Shown piece by piece: positions 22,820-32,465 of a stretch of DNA of 32,758 nucleotides. This DNA is from Azoarcus sp. (lineage in GTDB: Bacteria; Pseudomonadota; Gammaproteobacteria; Burkholderiales; Rhodocyclaceae): NCBI GenBank assembly GCA_020725025.1, contig DYFV01000062.1:1-32758 (forward strand), read 5' to 3'. How positions within the stretch are numbered: position 1 is the first letter of the stretch; every line of letters starts with the position of its first letter. The notes below the pieces were generated by a model. The model searched no databases. It worked only from the letters and a program-made list of their open reading frames with translations, and was not told where the DNA came from. Position numbers and translations under genes: made by a program.

Positions 22820-25189
22820 TCAGAGACCATCGGCGGATCGACGATCGGGACGCTGCGCGCTCTCCTTGCCGGCATCCTTGATCAATTGCTGGATGCGCCG
22901 CACCAGCTCGCGGTTCTCCCGCTCCATCTCGTACAGCCGGAAGGCTTCCTTCAAGCTGTCGATCAGGGCCTGGTCATCCCAGGGCTTGGTGAGGAACTTG
23001 TAGATCGCGCCCCGGTTGACCGCGTCGATCACCGAGGTGAGGTCGGTATAGCCCGAGAGGACGATGCGTACCACCGCCGGGTGCAGTTCCTTCACCCGGC
23101 GCAGGAATTCGGTGCCGGTCATCTCCGGCATGCGCTGGTCGCACACCACCACGCCGACCGGATGGGTCGCAAGGAGGTTGAAGGCTTCCTGGACGTTACC
23201 CGCGATCAGCAGATTCAGGTCCGTCGGCCGCAACAGCCGGCGCAGGGCGGACAGGACGTTGGGCTCGTCGTCCAGCACCAGAATGTAGCGCCCGGGCCGG
23301 TCCTCCGCCGGCGCTCCGGCGATCCGCCGCCCCTCCTTCAACAGGGCTCGGAACTCGTCGCCGGGCAGGGGGCGGCTGAAGTGGTATCCCTGCATCTCCT
23401 CGCACTGGAGGCCGCGCAGGAAGCCCAACTGCCCCTCCGTCTCGACGCCCTCGGCGATGACCGCGAGGCCGAGATTGTGGGCCATCCCGACGACGGCGCG
23501 GACGATCCCCGCATCATTGGGGTTGGAAGTCACGTTCGCGACGAAACCCTGGTCGATCTTGATGCGGTCCACCGGAAGCCGCTGGAGGTAGCTCAAGGAC
23601 GAATAGCCGGTGCCGAAGTCGTCGAGTGCGTGCTTGACCCCGGCGGCCTTCAGCTCACTGATGGTGCGGATCACCGCCTCGGCACTCAGGAGCACGATGC
23701 TCTCGGTTATCTCCATTTCCAGCCAATGGGCTTCCAGTCCGGCCGCGCTCAAGGCCCGCCGCGTCATGGCGCCGACATCACCCTCCTGGAACTGCCGGGC
23801 CGAGAGATTCACTGCCACGCGGAAGGGCGGCAGCCCTTCGTCCTGGCACTGCTTGGCGAAGCGGCAGGCCTCCTGCATCACCCACTCGCCGACCGGCACG
23901 ATCAGGCCCGTATCCTCCAGCAGCGGAATGAACTCGCTCGGCGGCACCAGGCCGTGCCCGGGGCGCTGCCAGCGCAGCAGGGCCTCGGCGCCGACGACGC
24001 AGCCGCTCTCCAGGCTCACTTGCGGCTGGAAATGCAGGACGAACTCCTGCCGCTCCAGTGCCCGGCGCATCGCCGCTTCCATTTCCAGGCGCTCGCGCGA
24101 CACCCGGTCCATGCCGGCGACAAAGAAGCGGCAGACGGAACCGGCGTCCTGCGGCCCCTTGGCGGCAGCCAGTGCGGCGGCCTTGAGGACTTCCGACGGC
24201 GCACCGTTGCGCGGATAGACCGCGATGCCGGTAAAGGGCGAGAGAAAGAACTCCCGTCCGTCTACCGGGATCGCTTGCGACAAGACCTGGTGAATGCCCC
24301 ATGCGGTCTCCTCGACCAGGTGGAGACCGTCCGTGATTTCCGCGATGACGGCGAATTCGGATTCCGCGATGCGGCCGATCGCCGAGAACGGCAGCAAGCT
24401 TTCCAGGCGGCCCGATACGATCCGCATCAGCTGAAGGCCGGCCTTGTCGCCCACCGCCTGCATGACGGCATGATACTGACGCAGTGCGACCACCAGCACC
24501 GTGATCTCTTGCTCGCCGGCAGCCTCGCAGGCGGCTGCGAGGCGCTCGGTGAAGAGCGTGCGCGACGGCAATCCCGTCTGGGGATCGTAATGGGCCAGGT
24601 ACTGGATCTTGCTTTCGGCGATGGCGCGCCGCTCCTCCCGGCGCAGGACCTCGAGCGCGAAGGAGATGTCTTCGGCGATCTCGATCAGGAGGCGCGTCAC
24701 CGGCTCCTGGAAATACCCCGATTCCCCGGTCGCCACCCCGAAGGCGCCCACCAGCTCTCCTTCCACCTGCAGCGGCAACACGGCCAGTCCGGCCACCCCG
24801 ACATCGCGCATCACCTCGGGCCACGGCGAAGGCAGCTCCGGCCCGATCCGGCTGCCGTCTACGCGGAAGGGCCTGTTTTCGCGCAGCGCCGCTCCGATGG
24901 GGTCGGCAGCATCGGCCACCGAGATTTCCACCCGGTGCCACTGTGCCGGCGCCCCGGCCCGGGCGACGAGGACCACGCATTGGCTGGACGGGTCGACCAG
25001 CCCGGCCCAGGCGCAGGTGAAGCTCCCGTACTCGACCGCGATACGGCAGACCGCTTCGTAGAGCTCGCCCGCATCCTCGGCCCGGACGATGGTGCGATTG
25101 ATGCGGCTTAGCATGGCGTACAGGCGATTGAGCTTCTCCAGCTCGAGCCGCAGCGCGTCGCTTTGCTTCTGTGCTTCGATCCGGCTCAT
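22820..25189 (-). CDS. GAF / degenerate GGDEF / EAL / receiver cyclic-di-GMP phosphodiesterase
   Basis: The 789-residue protein has four domains. They are GAF (about 25-180), a GGDEF-like domain (about 190-365) whose active motif is replaced by ESEFA, an EAL domain (about 375-625) and a C-terminal receiver (about 635-755). EAL keeps its catalytic set: Glu402, Asn461, Glu493, Asp523-Asp524 and Lys544. The receiver has Asp684 and Lys735. It should hydrolyse cyclic di-GMP but not make it. The start at 25189 overlaps the preceding receiver gene by 4 bp, though the open frame extends further upstream. A C-terminal receiver behind EAL is less common than an N-terminal one. It is the output of the kinase operon. 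Confidence 0.9.
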   Translation of the reverse strand: MSRIEAQKQSDALRLELEKLNRLYAMLSRINRTIVRAEDAGELYEAVCRIAVEYGSFTCAWAGLVDPSSQCVVLVARAGAPAQWHRVEISVADAADPIGAALRENRPFRVDGSRIGPELPSPWPEVMRDVGVAGLAVLPLQVEGELVGAFGVATGESGYFQEPVTRLLIEIAEDISFALEVLRREERRAIAESKIQYLAHYDPQTGLPSRTLFTERLAAACEAAGEQEITVLVVALRQYHAVMQAVGDKAGLQLMRIVSGRLESLLPFSAIGRIAESEFAVIAEITDGLHLVEETAWGIHQVLSQAIPVDGREFFLSPFTGIAVYPRNGAPSEVLKAAALAAAKGPQDAGSVCRFFVAGMDRVSRERLEMEAAMRRALERQEFVLHFQPQVSLESGCVVGAEALLRWQRPGHGLVPPSEFIPLLEDTGLIVPVGEWVMQEACRFAKQCQDEGLPPFRVAVNLSARQFQEGDVGAMTRRALSAAGLEAHWLEMEITESIVLLSAEAVIRTISELKAAGVKHALDDFGTGYSSLSYLQRLPVDRIKIDQGFVANVTSNPNDAGIVRAVVGMAHNLGLAVIAEGVETEGQLGFLRGLQCEEMQGYHFSRPLPGDEFRALLKEGRRIAGAPAEDRPGRYILVLDDEPNVLSALRRLLRPTDLNLLIAGNVQEAFNLLATHPVGVVVCDQRMPEMTGTEFLRRVKELHPAVVRIVLSGYTDLTSVIDAVNRGAIYKFLTKPWDDQALIDSLKEAFRLYEMERENRELVRRIQQLIKDAGKESAQRPDRRSADGL

Positions 25190-25575
25190 GGACCCTTCCT
25201 TTCTCCCAGCAATTGCCTCAGGCATGCCTTGAGCGCCCAGCGGTCTACCGGCTTGGTGAGCACGGAGCTGGCGCCCGCCGCGCTGAGCCGCGTCCTCGAG
25301 GCCTCGTCGTCGAGGGCCGTCACCATGACGACCGGTACGGCCTTGCCCCCCGCGCCGGCCTTCAGCTGGCGCAGCACCTCGAACCCGTCCATGCCCGGCA
25401 TCATGATGTCCAGCAGGATGAGGTGGGGGCACTCGCCGGCAACCGCCGCCAGGGCCGCGGGTCCGGAATCGACGCTCTGCACCGCATACCCCTCCGCCTG
25501 AATCAGCGTCTCCATCAGCTTGCGGTTGCGCGCATCGTCATCCACCACCAGGATCTTCTTTCGGGCCTCCACCAT
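25186..25575 (-). CDS. Stand-alone response-regulator receiver (second)
   Basis: The product has 129 residues and is a CheY-like domain only: ILVVDDD (acidic pair), LILLDIMMPGMDGFEV (phosphoacceptor Asp), MVTALDD and LTKPV (conserved Lys). I chose the ATG at 25575 with GGAAG upstream; the frame continues further but gives no receiver sequence. It overlaps the upstream receiver by 38 bp and the downstream EAL gene by 4 bp. It probably relays phosphate from the hybrid kinase or tunes it. Confidence 0.88.
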   Translation of the reverse strand: MVEARKKILVVDDDARNRKLMETLIQAEGYAVQSVDSGPAALAAVAGECPHLILLDIMMPGMDGFEVLRQLKAGAGGKAVPVVMVTALDDEASRTRLSAAGASSVLTKPVDRWALKACLRQLLGERKGP

Positions 25576-25957
25576 CGCTTCCTTCTCCGGCTCCCGCCAG
25601 CAGCTTCGCCACTTCTGCGAGAAACTCCTTGTATTGAATCGGTTTGGCGATGTACGCGTCACAACCCGCCGCGCGCATCCGCTCCTCGTCACCCTTCATG
25701 GCGAAAGCCGTCAGCGCCACCACCTTGGATGCCTTCAGCCCATCGTCCGCCTTGAGGCGGCGGGTGGCCTCGAGACCGTCCATGCCCGGCAGCTGGATGT
25801 CCATCAGGATGAGGTCCGGCCGTTGCGTCTTGGCAAGCGCGATGCCGTCGATCGCGTTTCCGGCCTGCAGGACCTGATAGCCGGCCTGCTCGAGCAGGAG
25901 CGTCGCCAGTTTCATGTTCGCCGGATTGTCCTCGACGACCAGCACGCGCTTCGTCAC
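25538..25957 (-). CDS. Stand-alone response-regulator receiver (first)
   Basis: This 139-residue CheY/DivK-like receiver has VLVVEDNPANMKLA, LILMDIQLPGMDGLEATRRL and AYIAKPI. The DNPANMKL phrase is typical of DivK-type receivers that partner hybrid kinases. A glycine-rich tail follows the domain. Its ATG overlaps the kinase stop by 4 bp, giving tight coupling. Confidence 0.9.
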   Translation of the reverse strand: MTKRVLVVEDNPANMKLATLLLEQAGYQVLQAGNAIDGIALAKTQRPDLILMDIQLPGMDGLEATRRLKADDGLKASKVVALTAFAMKGDEERMRAAGCDAYIAKPIQYKEFLAEVAKLLAGAGEGSDGGGPKEDPGGG

Positions 25958-28900
25958 GGCACCTCCTCCACCTGCCCTTCCCGGCGCGCCTTCGGCAGGG
26001 CTCGCCGCACCTCGGCCATGAAGCTGGCGTGGTTGAAATCTGACTTGCTCAGGATGGCGCTGACCCAGCCGTTCAGCAGCGTGCGGTCCGCGGGCCCGAT
26101 GTCCTTGGCCGTCACCACGATGATCGGCGTCGCCGCGGTCTCGGGGCTGCGCTTCAAGGCGTCCACGACGTCGAATCCGGTGACCTCCGGCATCATCAGA
26201 TCCAGCACCAGAAGGTCGGGTTTCTCCCGCCGGGCCGTCTCGATGCCTTCCCGCCCGCCGTGGCCGCGCAGCACCCGGAACCCGGTCTCACCCAGATAGG
26301 CGGCGAGGAGCTCCACCGCTTTCGGGTCGTCGTCCACGATCAGTATCTTCACGTCGCGCTCCGCGTGAGGCCGGAAGCCGAGCCGATGCAGCGCCTCGGT
26401 GAGGTCCTCCCGGCCGACCGGCTTCTGCAGGACCTGGGCAGCGCCCAGCGAGAAGCCTTTCCGGGCGTCGGGGACGATGGAGCAGATCACCACCGGCACG
26501 TCCGCCCAGGGCGAGCCGCGCTGCTTGATGCGCGCCAGGAAATCCCAGCCGTCCATGCCCGGAAGCATGACGTCGAGCACAATGACCTGCGGATGCAGCG
26601 AGGCCTGGAGCTCGAGGGCGGCCTCGGCGCTGCCGACGCGCAGGACCTCCAGGCCCTCGGCCTCCAACTGCAGGCGCGTCAACTCGGCAGCCGCATCGTC
26701 GTCCTCCACCACCAGCGCAAGGCCTCCATGGCGGGGTTCAGGCGCCGCGTTCCCGGCCTGGAGCGGTATCGTTTCCGGCTTGCGCCACGGCAGCCACACG
26801 GTGAAGCGACTGCCCTCGCCGGGCTTGCTGGCCACCGCTACGGTGCCGCCGTGCAATTGCGCCATGCTCATCACCATCACGAGTCCCAGGCCGGTCCCCT
26901 CGAAGCGCCGGGCCAGGGAGCCGTCGAGCTGGCTGAACGGCTGGAAGAGCCGGGGCGCGTCCTCGGGCTTGATGCCGATGCCGGTATCCTCGACCGAGAT
27001 CTCCAGGTAATGCGCGAAGCCGTTGGCAGTCAGCGGTAAGCGCATGCTGTTGGGCAGGTCGGAGCACCACCGTTCCACCTCCTGGCGGTCGACCCGGCGC
27101 GCTCGCAGGAGGACCCGCCCGCCGTCCGGCGTGAATTTGACTGCATTGGACAGCAGGTTGTAGATGATCTGCTTGGTCTTGCGGGAGTCGATCCGGATCG
27201 GATCCAGACCGGGCTGCAGCTCCTGCAGCAGGCTGATGCGATGCGCCGCCGCCTTTTCCTTGATGATGGAGAGGCTGTTCTCGAGGAGCGGGCCCACCTC
27301 GTGGGTTTCGAGGTCCAGGGTCATCTTGCCCGCCTCCACCTTGGAGAGGTCGAGGATGTCGTTGATCAGGGACAGCAGGTGCCGGCCGCTGGTGAAGATG
27401 TCGTTGACGTACTCGCGCTGCCTTTCCGACAGTTCCCCCAGCAGGCCGTCCCGGAGCACCTCGGAAAAGCCGATGACGGCATTGAGCGGGGTCCGCAATT
27501 CGTGGGACATGTTGGCGAGGAACTCGGACTTGATGCGATTGGCCTCTTCCGCCTCCTTGCGCCGCGCCTGGTCGCGCAGCCGGGCGATCCCGAAGGCGAG
27601 ATCGGCCGCCGCTTCGTTGAGCAGCTCGATCTCGCCGGCATCGAAGGCGTCCGGTTCTCCGGCGTAGATGTTGAGCACACCGCCGACGCCGTCGCGTACG
27701 CTCAGGGGAAGCGCCAGGCAGGCCGCGAGGCCGTGCTGACGGGCCGCTTCCTGCCACGTCGTCATCGCCGCCGGCGCGTCGGCGATCCGCGTCACGACGG
27801 CTCGCTGTTCGCGAGCGGCGGTTGCGCAGACCGAGTGCCCCCGATCGTCGTCGCCGGTGGCGAGGTGCAGATCGGCGACCGGCTCGGCGTCGGCCCCGGC
27901 ATGGGCCACCCGGACGATGCCGCCGTCCGCGTCGTGCGCGGCATAGCCGACCCAGGCCAGACGGTAGCCGCCCTTGTCCACCACCATTCGGCACATGTCG
28001 TCGAGCAGCCCTTGCTCGCTGGTCGCCCGCAGCATGGTCCGATTGCCGGCACTCAGCACGGACAGCGCCCGATTGGCACGCTTCAGGGCCTGGTCCGCAG
28101 CGAGGATGCGCCCTTCGCGGTCCTCGATGCCGGCAGCCATCTCGTCGAAGCGCCGCGCCAGTTGCCCCATTTCCTCCGGCGTATGCGGCAAGCCGGTCCG
28201 GGCGCCGAGGTCCCCCTGGCCGAGGCGCTCGGCTGCATGCCCGAGGGCGCGCATCCGACGCAGGACGAAGTAGTCGCTGCCGAACCAGGCGATGGCGAAG
28301 GCGAGCAGCGTCACCAGCACCATCGCCGCGAGGTTGCGCCGGAATCGGTGATCGATCGGAGCGAAGATCTCGGCTTTCGGCACACCGACCCGAACATAGA
28401 CGCACCCGCCGTCGTTCGTGCGCAGCAAGGGCTCGATCGCGTTCAGGCGCAGCACGCCGTCCAGCCCGTGAAGCTCTGCGTAACCGCGGCACTCCTGTGC
28501 CCCGATGCCGCCGAGGAGGTAGCTCTCCGGTGCCGGCCTGCCCATCCATTCGCGCTCGGAATCCGGATGGCGGGCGAGTACGACGCCTTGCGTATCGATC
28601 ACCAGGATGGCGGCACCGGGCGGCAGTGGCAACCGGCTCGCCAGTTCCTGCAGCCAGGCCAGATCGATCGCGGCAAAGAGGACGCTCTGCACCCGGCCTG
28701 CTTCGTCCAGGACCGGATATCCGAGCGTCAGGCTCGGCAACCCCGATATGCGGCCGACGAGGTAGTCGCCGATCGCAGCCTTGCGGCTCTCGACCGCCCG
28801 ACGGAACCAGGAGCGGTCGGCCGCATTGACGACCTGTTTCAACGGCAGGGCACTGCACCGGACCGTTCCGCCGGCATCGGCCATGCCGATGTTCCCGTAG

Positions 28901-29205
28901 AAGGGATTCTGCTGCCTGATCTGGGCCAAGGTGGCATTGCAACGATCGAGGAATGCCGGGTCCCGCATCACCGGCATGCTGGCGAGCAGCGCCAGCAACT
29001 GCCTGGCCTGCTCGATGAGGCGACCCTGCTCCTCGGCAACGAGCACCGCCCACTGCCTTGTCTGTCGCTCGGCATCCGCGCTCGCCTGGACACGCTCCTC
29101 CCAGGTGGCGACGCCGATGAGGCCGAACACGGGCGCCACTGCCAGGAGGACCAGCAGCAACAAACGGCCCCGCAGGGTAAGAACACGTTTCAGCCGCTCG
29201 CGCAT
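25954..29205 (-). CDS. Cache-HAMP-GAF hybrid sensor histidine kinase with two receivers
   Basis: The 1,083-residue kinase has two membrane helices (about 13-35 and 290-315) bracketing a periplasmic Cache-type sensor. HAMP (about 316-365), GAF (about 385-545), the phosphoacceptor His568 in ANMSHELRTPLN, an ATPase domain with GIGIKPEDAPRLFQPF and GTGLGLVM, and two receivers (Asp878 and Asp1002) follow. It leads an operon with two stand-alone receivers and an EAL-receiver protein, joined by 4-, 38- and 4-bp overlaps. The periplasmic ligand cannot be read from sequence. Whether it senses sulfonates or sulfite, given its neighbours, is open; the operon is convergent with the DadA-like gene, so there is no direct link. 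Confidence 0.92.
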   Translation of the reverse strand: MRERLKRVLTLRGRLLLLVLLAVAPVFGLIGVATWEERVQASADAERQTRQWAVLVAEEQGRLIEQARQLLALLASMPVMRDPAFLDRCNATLAQIRQQNPFYGNIGMADAGGTVRCSALPLKQVVNAADRSWFRRAVESRKAAIGDYLVGRISGLPSLTLGYPVLDEAGRVQSVLFAAIDLAWLQELASRLPLPPGAAILVIDTQGVVLARHPDSEREWMGRPAPESYLLGGIGAQECRGYAELHGLDGVLRLNAIEPLLRTNDGGCVYVRVGVPKAEIFAPIDHRFRRNLAAMVLVTLLAFAIAWFGSDYFVLRRMRALGHAAERLGQGDLGARTGLPHTPEEMGQLARRFDEMAAGIEDREGRILAADQALKRANRALSVLSAGNRTMLRATSEQGLLDDMCRMVVDKGGYRLAWVGYAAHDADGGIVRVAHAGADAEPVADLHLATGDDDRGHSVCATAAREQRAVVTRIADAPAAMTTWQEAARQHGLAACLALPLSVRDGVGGVLNIYAGEPDAFDAGEIELLNEAAADLAFGIARLRDQARRKEAEEANRIKSEFLANMSHELRTPLNAVIGFSEVLRDGLLGELSERQREYVNDIFTSGRHLLSLINDILDLSKVEAGKMTLDLETHEVGPLLENSLSIIKEKAAAHRISLLQELQPGLDPIRIDSRKTKQIIYNLLSNAVKFTPDGGRVLLRARRVDRQEVERWCSDLPNSMRLPLTANGFAHYLEISVEDTGIGIKPEDAPRLFQPFSQLDGSLARRFEGTGLGLVMVMSMAQLHGGTVAVASKPGEGSRFTVWLPWRKPETIPLQAGNAAPEPRHGGLALVVEDDDAAAELTRLQLEAEGLEVLRVGSAEAALELQASLHPQVIVLDVMLPGMDGWDFLARIKQRGSPWADVPVVICSIVPDARKGFSLGAAQVLQKPVGREDLTEALHRLGFRPHAERDVKILIVDDDPKAVELLAAYLGETGFRVLRGHGGREGIETARREKPDLLVLDLMMPEVTGFDVVDALKRSPETAATPIIVVTAKDIGPADRTLLNGWVSAILSKSDFNHASFMAEVRRALPKARREGQVEEVP

Positions 29206-29431
29206 GGATATGACCCGGGGTTCGTCCTGCCGATGGCTCGGCAGCGTATTACCTAAATTGGGTCATGTTTCCGGACTTGTCAAACGCGTATGCGCAATAC
29301 GTCACGGATCGGCAAGAATTACTGTAAAACCAGTAGCTTCCGCGGACGTCATATCTACCGTGATTAAGGTACCCGCTCGCCGGCGATGGATCGCACCCAA
29401 AGTCTGGTCTCGAAGTCGAGCAGCCAGCGCA

Positions 29432-29809
29432 TCAGCGTCCCCTACTCTCCAGCATCCCAGATGCCGGCGCCGTTGCCAGAAGGAATGGCGTCGGCGGAGT
29501 TTCGGATAGTGCGATGAAACCATGGTGCTCGTAGAAGGCTGCCGCCTGGTCGTCCTTGGCATCGACCATCAAGGCATACGCGGCAATCTCGGAACGGGTG
29601 GCCAGCATCAGACTTGCGGAGGCGAGGGTGCAGTAGCCGGCGATCCATCGCCGATCGTCCAGCGCCACGAAGCAGGCCGCCACGCGACGACGAACGTCTC
29701 GGGTCACCTGCTCCCGGAAGTACCGGTCAAGCGCAACGGAACCGGAGTGGAACCCGGTGCGGTCGTGCGTGGCATCAAGCGGAGCGACGAGAAACGGTGC
29801 GGCGCTCAT
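29432..29809 (-). pseudogene. GNAT toxin (TacT-like) with internal deletion
   Basis: The 125-residue product has the N-terminus of a toxin-type GNAT acetyltransferase (RYFREQVTRDVRRRVAACFVAL, AGYCTLASASL) and its C-terminus (SEIAAYALMVDAKDDQAAAFYEHHGFIAL). Relatives have about 160-170 residues. The central part with the acetyl-CoA pyrophosphate loop (R/Q-x-x-G-x-G-x-G region) is missing between LASASL and SEIAAY, in frame, a loss of roughly 50 residues. It should not bind acetyl-CoA. It overlaps the antitoxin relic by 4 bp in the normal operon layout. Confidence 0.75.
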
Positions 29810-30085
29810 TCAGCGCGCAAGAGCTTGCGGCGACGAGCAAGAGCACGCTCCAGGGCCGGGGCTGGTTGCGGTGGCGATAGCAGCGCCTTCGCGAAGCGCT
29901 CCTGATCGGCAGCGAAAGACGGACGAAGCCTGCCTCCTCGATGGCGCGCTGGGCGGCATCCTGTACGGCGGCGACTACGAAATCGGTCATCGTGCGCCCC
30001 TGGAGTTCAGCGGCTTGCTTGAGCATCGCGTCCAGGTCGGTGCTGTCCGGGCTTCGAGCCGGGCGGTATCGGCGGTGCTCGCCAT
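29806..30085 (-). pseudogene. DUF1778 antitoxin with two frameshifts
   Basis: Starting from ATG at 30085, the sequence reads ASTADTARLEAR, then shifts frame near 30047. It reads MLKQAAELQGRTMTDFVVAA and QDAAQRAIEEA, then shifts again near 29907 and resumes as ADQERFAKALLSPPQPAPAL to a stop overlapping the toxin start. Each shift is explained by loss of one base; restoring both gives 282 bp, the expected 93 codons plus stop. This is the ribbon-helix-helix antitoxin of a DUF1778/GNAT module. It is inactive unless these are sequencing errors. Confidence 0.78.
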
Positions 30086-30683
30086 GTGATGTCCCTCACT
30101 GACCGGACTATGCGGCAAATCGCCGTACGCTGGCAGCGTGCCGATGGCCGAGTTGCACTCGACAGCGCTTCGACCGGTTTCCGAGCGAGACAGCCGATCG
30201 AATGACGACCATGCCGAATCGAGCGCCCGCCGCTTCTGGTCGGTACGAGCCGTTCAACGGAGCGCGAGCAGCCGGCCCCTCCGGCCGAGAAGCAGGCACG
30301 CAGGCTACGGCGAGCCTGCCTCCCCTCGGACGGCACAGCCGTTCAACAAGACCTGACAGGCCAATCGCCGCTACCGACCCCCAGCGGCCGATCAAGCAGT
30401 CTGACGCTTAACGGCAGGAATCCGAGCAGACCCGTCACCCAAGCCGGCTCCTCATGGACAGAAGGTCGGCCGAGGCAGCGGCGCGCCTTCCGTACGGCTA
30501 ACGTCGCCTCGCCGGCCAAGAGCGGGCACTTTTTCAAGAGTGGTTGTCGCGGAGATGCCGGTCAGGCCGGGCACGTCAAACTTCATCGCCCGTTATCCGC
30601 TCGATGGTCGGAACAGGTGACGGTAAAGACCGCTTTCAGTCTGTGCCCTCAACCCCTTGCGCCCCTCAATTGCTGCCCGCAAG
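30086..30683. other. Roughly 600-bp stretch without a recognisable gene
   Basis: Open frames on both strands are short, arginine/serine-rich and unlike known proteins. I see no tRNA, no insertion-sequence ends and no tandem repeat. The left end must hold the promoter of the decayed toxin-antitoxin pair. The Kef-type gene reads into this stretch and ends at 30684. Confidence 0.5.
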
Positions 30684-32465
30684 TTACGGCGCTCCTCCAT
30701 TGCCGCCGGGGTCCTGCTCGAACAGCCGCTCCAGTTCGTCCGCTCCCTCCCTGGTGGACGCGATAAGTTGTGCCTCATGCTGGTAGATCGCGTGCTGCCG
30801 TGCGAGCAGTTCCTCGTCGTGGCGGCGGAACCGGGTCACCGCTGCGTCCGCTTCGGCTGGGCCATGTCCCAGCCCGATCAGTATGTCGCGCGCCAGTTCA
30901 ACACCGGACAGGAAGGTTTCGCGGACGAGCTTATCCACTCCGGCGTCCATCAGCCGGTAGGCATGAGCGCGGTTGCGTGCCCGAGCATAGATCTTGAGGT
31001 GCGGGTAATGTCGCCTCACGACTTCGGCGGTCCTTACCGATGCATCGACATCGTCGATTGCGAGAACAAAGATCTCGGCGATGTCTGCGCGGGCGGCCCG
31101 CAAGAGGTCCAGCCGCGAGGCATCGCCAAAGTAGATGCGATTGCCGAACTTCCGTACGAAGTCGGCCTGCTCGAAGCTCGCTTCCAGGCCGGTGAACGGA
31201 ATCTTCTTCATCCGTAGCATGCGGGCGATCACCTGGCCGAAGCGCCCGAAGCCGGCAATGATCACGCGATGGTCGCGCGTCTCGATCCGCTCCGGCGGTG
31301 CCGTGTCGGCCGCCTTTCCCATGCGCAGCCACTTCTCGTTCAATGCCACCAGCAGCGGGGTGACAACCATGGACAGCGAGACCACGACAATGAGCGTGTC
31401 CGCCAAGGTCTCGTCGAGTCCGCCGGCTTGTGCCGCAATCCCGAACAGCACGAAGGCGAACTCGCCTCCCTGGGAAATGAAGAGCGCCATGTTCACCGCT
31501 GGTCCGTGACCGTACCGAGCCAGCCGCGCGAGCGCATACACCACCACTGCCTTCGATGCGACCAAACCCAGCGTCAGTCCGAGGATTGCGAGCGGCCGTT
31601 CGATGACGAGCCCGATGTCGACCGACATCCCGACGGCGATGAAGAACAGGCCGAGCAGGAGTCCCTTGAAGGGGTTGATATCCGCCTCGAGCTCGTGTCG
31701 GTACTCCGACTCGGCCAGCAGCACACCCGCGAGAAACGCCCCCAGCGCCATCGACAGCCCCACCAGTTCCATGAGCAGCGCGGTGCCCACGGCCACAAGG
31801 AGTGTGGCGGCGATGAAGATGTCGTCGCTTTCGGCGGACGCGGCCAGACGCAGATAGGGCCGCAGTAGCCAACGCCCGACCACGATGACGGCCAAGACCA
31901 TGCCCACGGCCTGGGCCGCACCGATCCAGCTCGCTCCGCCGCCTACGGCACCGGCCCCGATCAACGGGAAGACCGCCAGCAGCGGCAACGCAGCCAGATC
32001 CTGAAACAGCAGGACCGCGAACGACGTCCGCCCATGCTGGGCCGTGAGCTGCTTCTTTTCGGCAAGAAGCTGGATCGCCAGTGCGGTCGACGACAGCGCC
32101 AGTGCGAACCCGACCATGAATGCAGCCACAGGGGGCAGCCCGAACATCAGCGCGCCCCCGGCCAGGACGAGGCCAGTGACCCCGAATTGGGCGGAGCCGA
32201 AGCCGAACACAGGCCGGCGCAGCGCCCACAGGCGCCCCGGCCGCAGCTCGAGTCCGATGACGAAGAGCAGCAGCACCACCCCGAGCTCGGCGAAGTGCAG
32301 GATGAGCTCCACCTCCCGGATGAAGCCGAGCAGCCACGGACCGATCGCCACGCCTGCAGCGAGATAGCCGAGGACGGCGCCCATGCCCAGCCGGGAAAAC
32401 AGCGGCACGGTGATCACTGCTGCGGCCAGGAAGACGACCGCCTGTTCCATCCAGGATGCGCTCAT
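30684..32465 (-). CDS. Kef-type cation:proton antiporter (CPA2) with TrkA-N domain
   Basis: The 593-residue protein has an N-terminal antiporter domain of about 12-13 helices (LGYLAAGVAIGP, ELGVVLLLFVIGLEL, GFALALSSTALAIQLL, VLLFQDLAALPLLAV). A cytosolic RCK/TrkA-N domain follows, with the nucleotide-binding fingerprint IIAGFGRFGQVIARML. That order and length match KefB/KefC potassium efflux antiporters, which protect against electrophiles when gated by glutathione adducts. No KefF/KefG ancillary gene is complete in the window. The ATG at 32465 overlaps the stop of a short upstream frame by 4 bp. Specific Kef subtype is not assigned. Confidence 0.9.
   Translation of the reverse strand: MSASWMEQAVVFLAAAVITVPLFSRLGMGAVLGYLAAGVAIGPWLLGFIREVELILHFAELGVVLLLFVIGLELRPGRLWALRRPVFGFGSAQFGVTGLVLAGGALMFGLPPVAAFMVGFALALSSTALAIQLLAEKKQLTAQHGRTSFAVLLFQDLAALPLLAVFPLIGAGAVGGGASWIGAAQAVGMVLAVIVVGRWLLRPYLRLAASAESDDIFIAATLLVAVGTALLMELVGLSMALGAFLAGVLLAESEYRHELEADINPFKGLLLGLFFIAVGMSVDIGLVIERPLAILGLTLGLVASKAVVVYALARLARYGHGPAVNMALFISQGGEFAFVLFGIAAQAGGLDETLADTLIVVVSLSMVVTPLLVALNEKWLRMGKAADTAPPERIETRDHRVIIAGFGRFGQVIARMLRMKKIPFTGLEASFEQADFVRKFGNRIYFGDASRLDLLRAARADIAEIFVLAIDDVDASVRTAEVVRRHYPHLKIYARARNRAHAYRLMDAGVDKLVRETFLSGVELARDILIGLGHGPAEADAAVTRFRRHDEELLARQHAIYQHEAQLIASTREGADELERLFEQDPGGNGGAP

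Noticed and set aside
29302..29431. Small minus-strand frames after the GNAT relic (MRWLLDFETRLWVRSIAGERVP shortened, 22 codons)
   Set aside because: Overlaps the toxin stop but is very short, has no ribosome site and matches no family I know.
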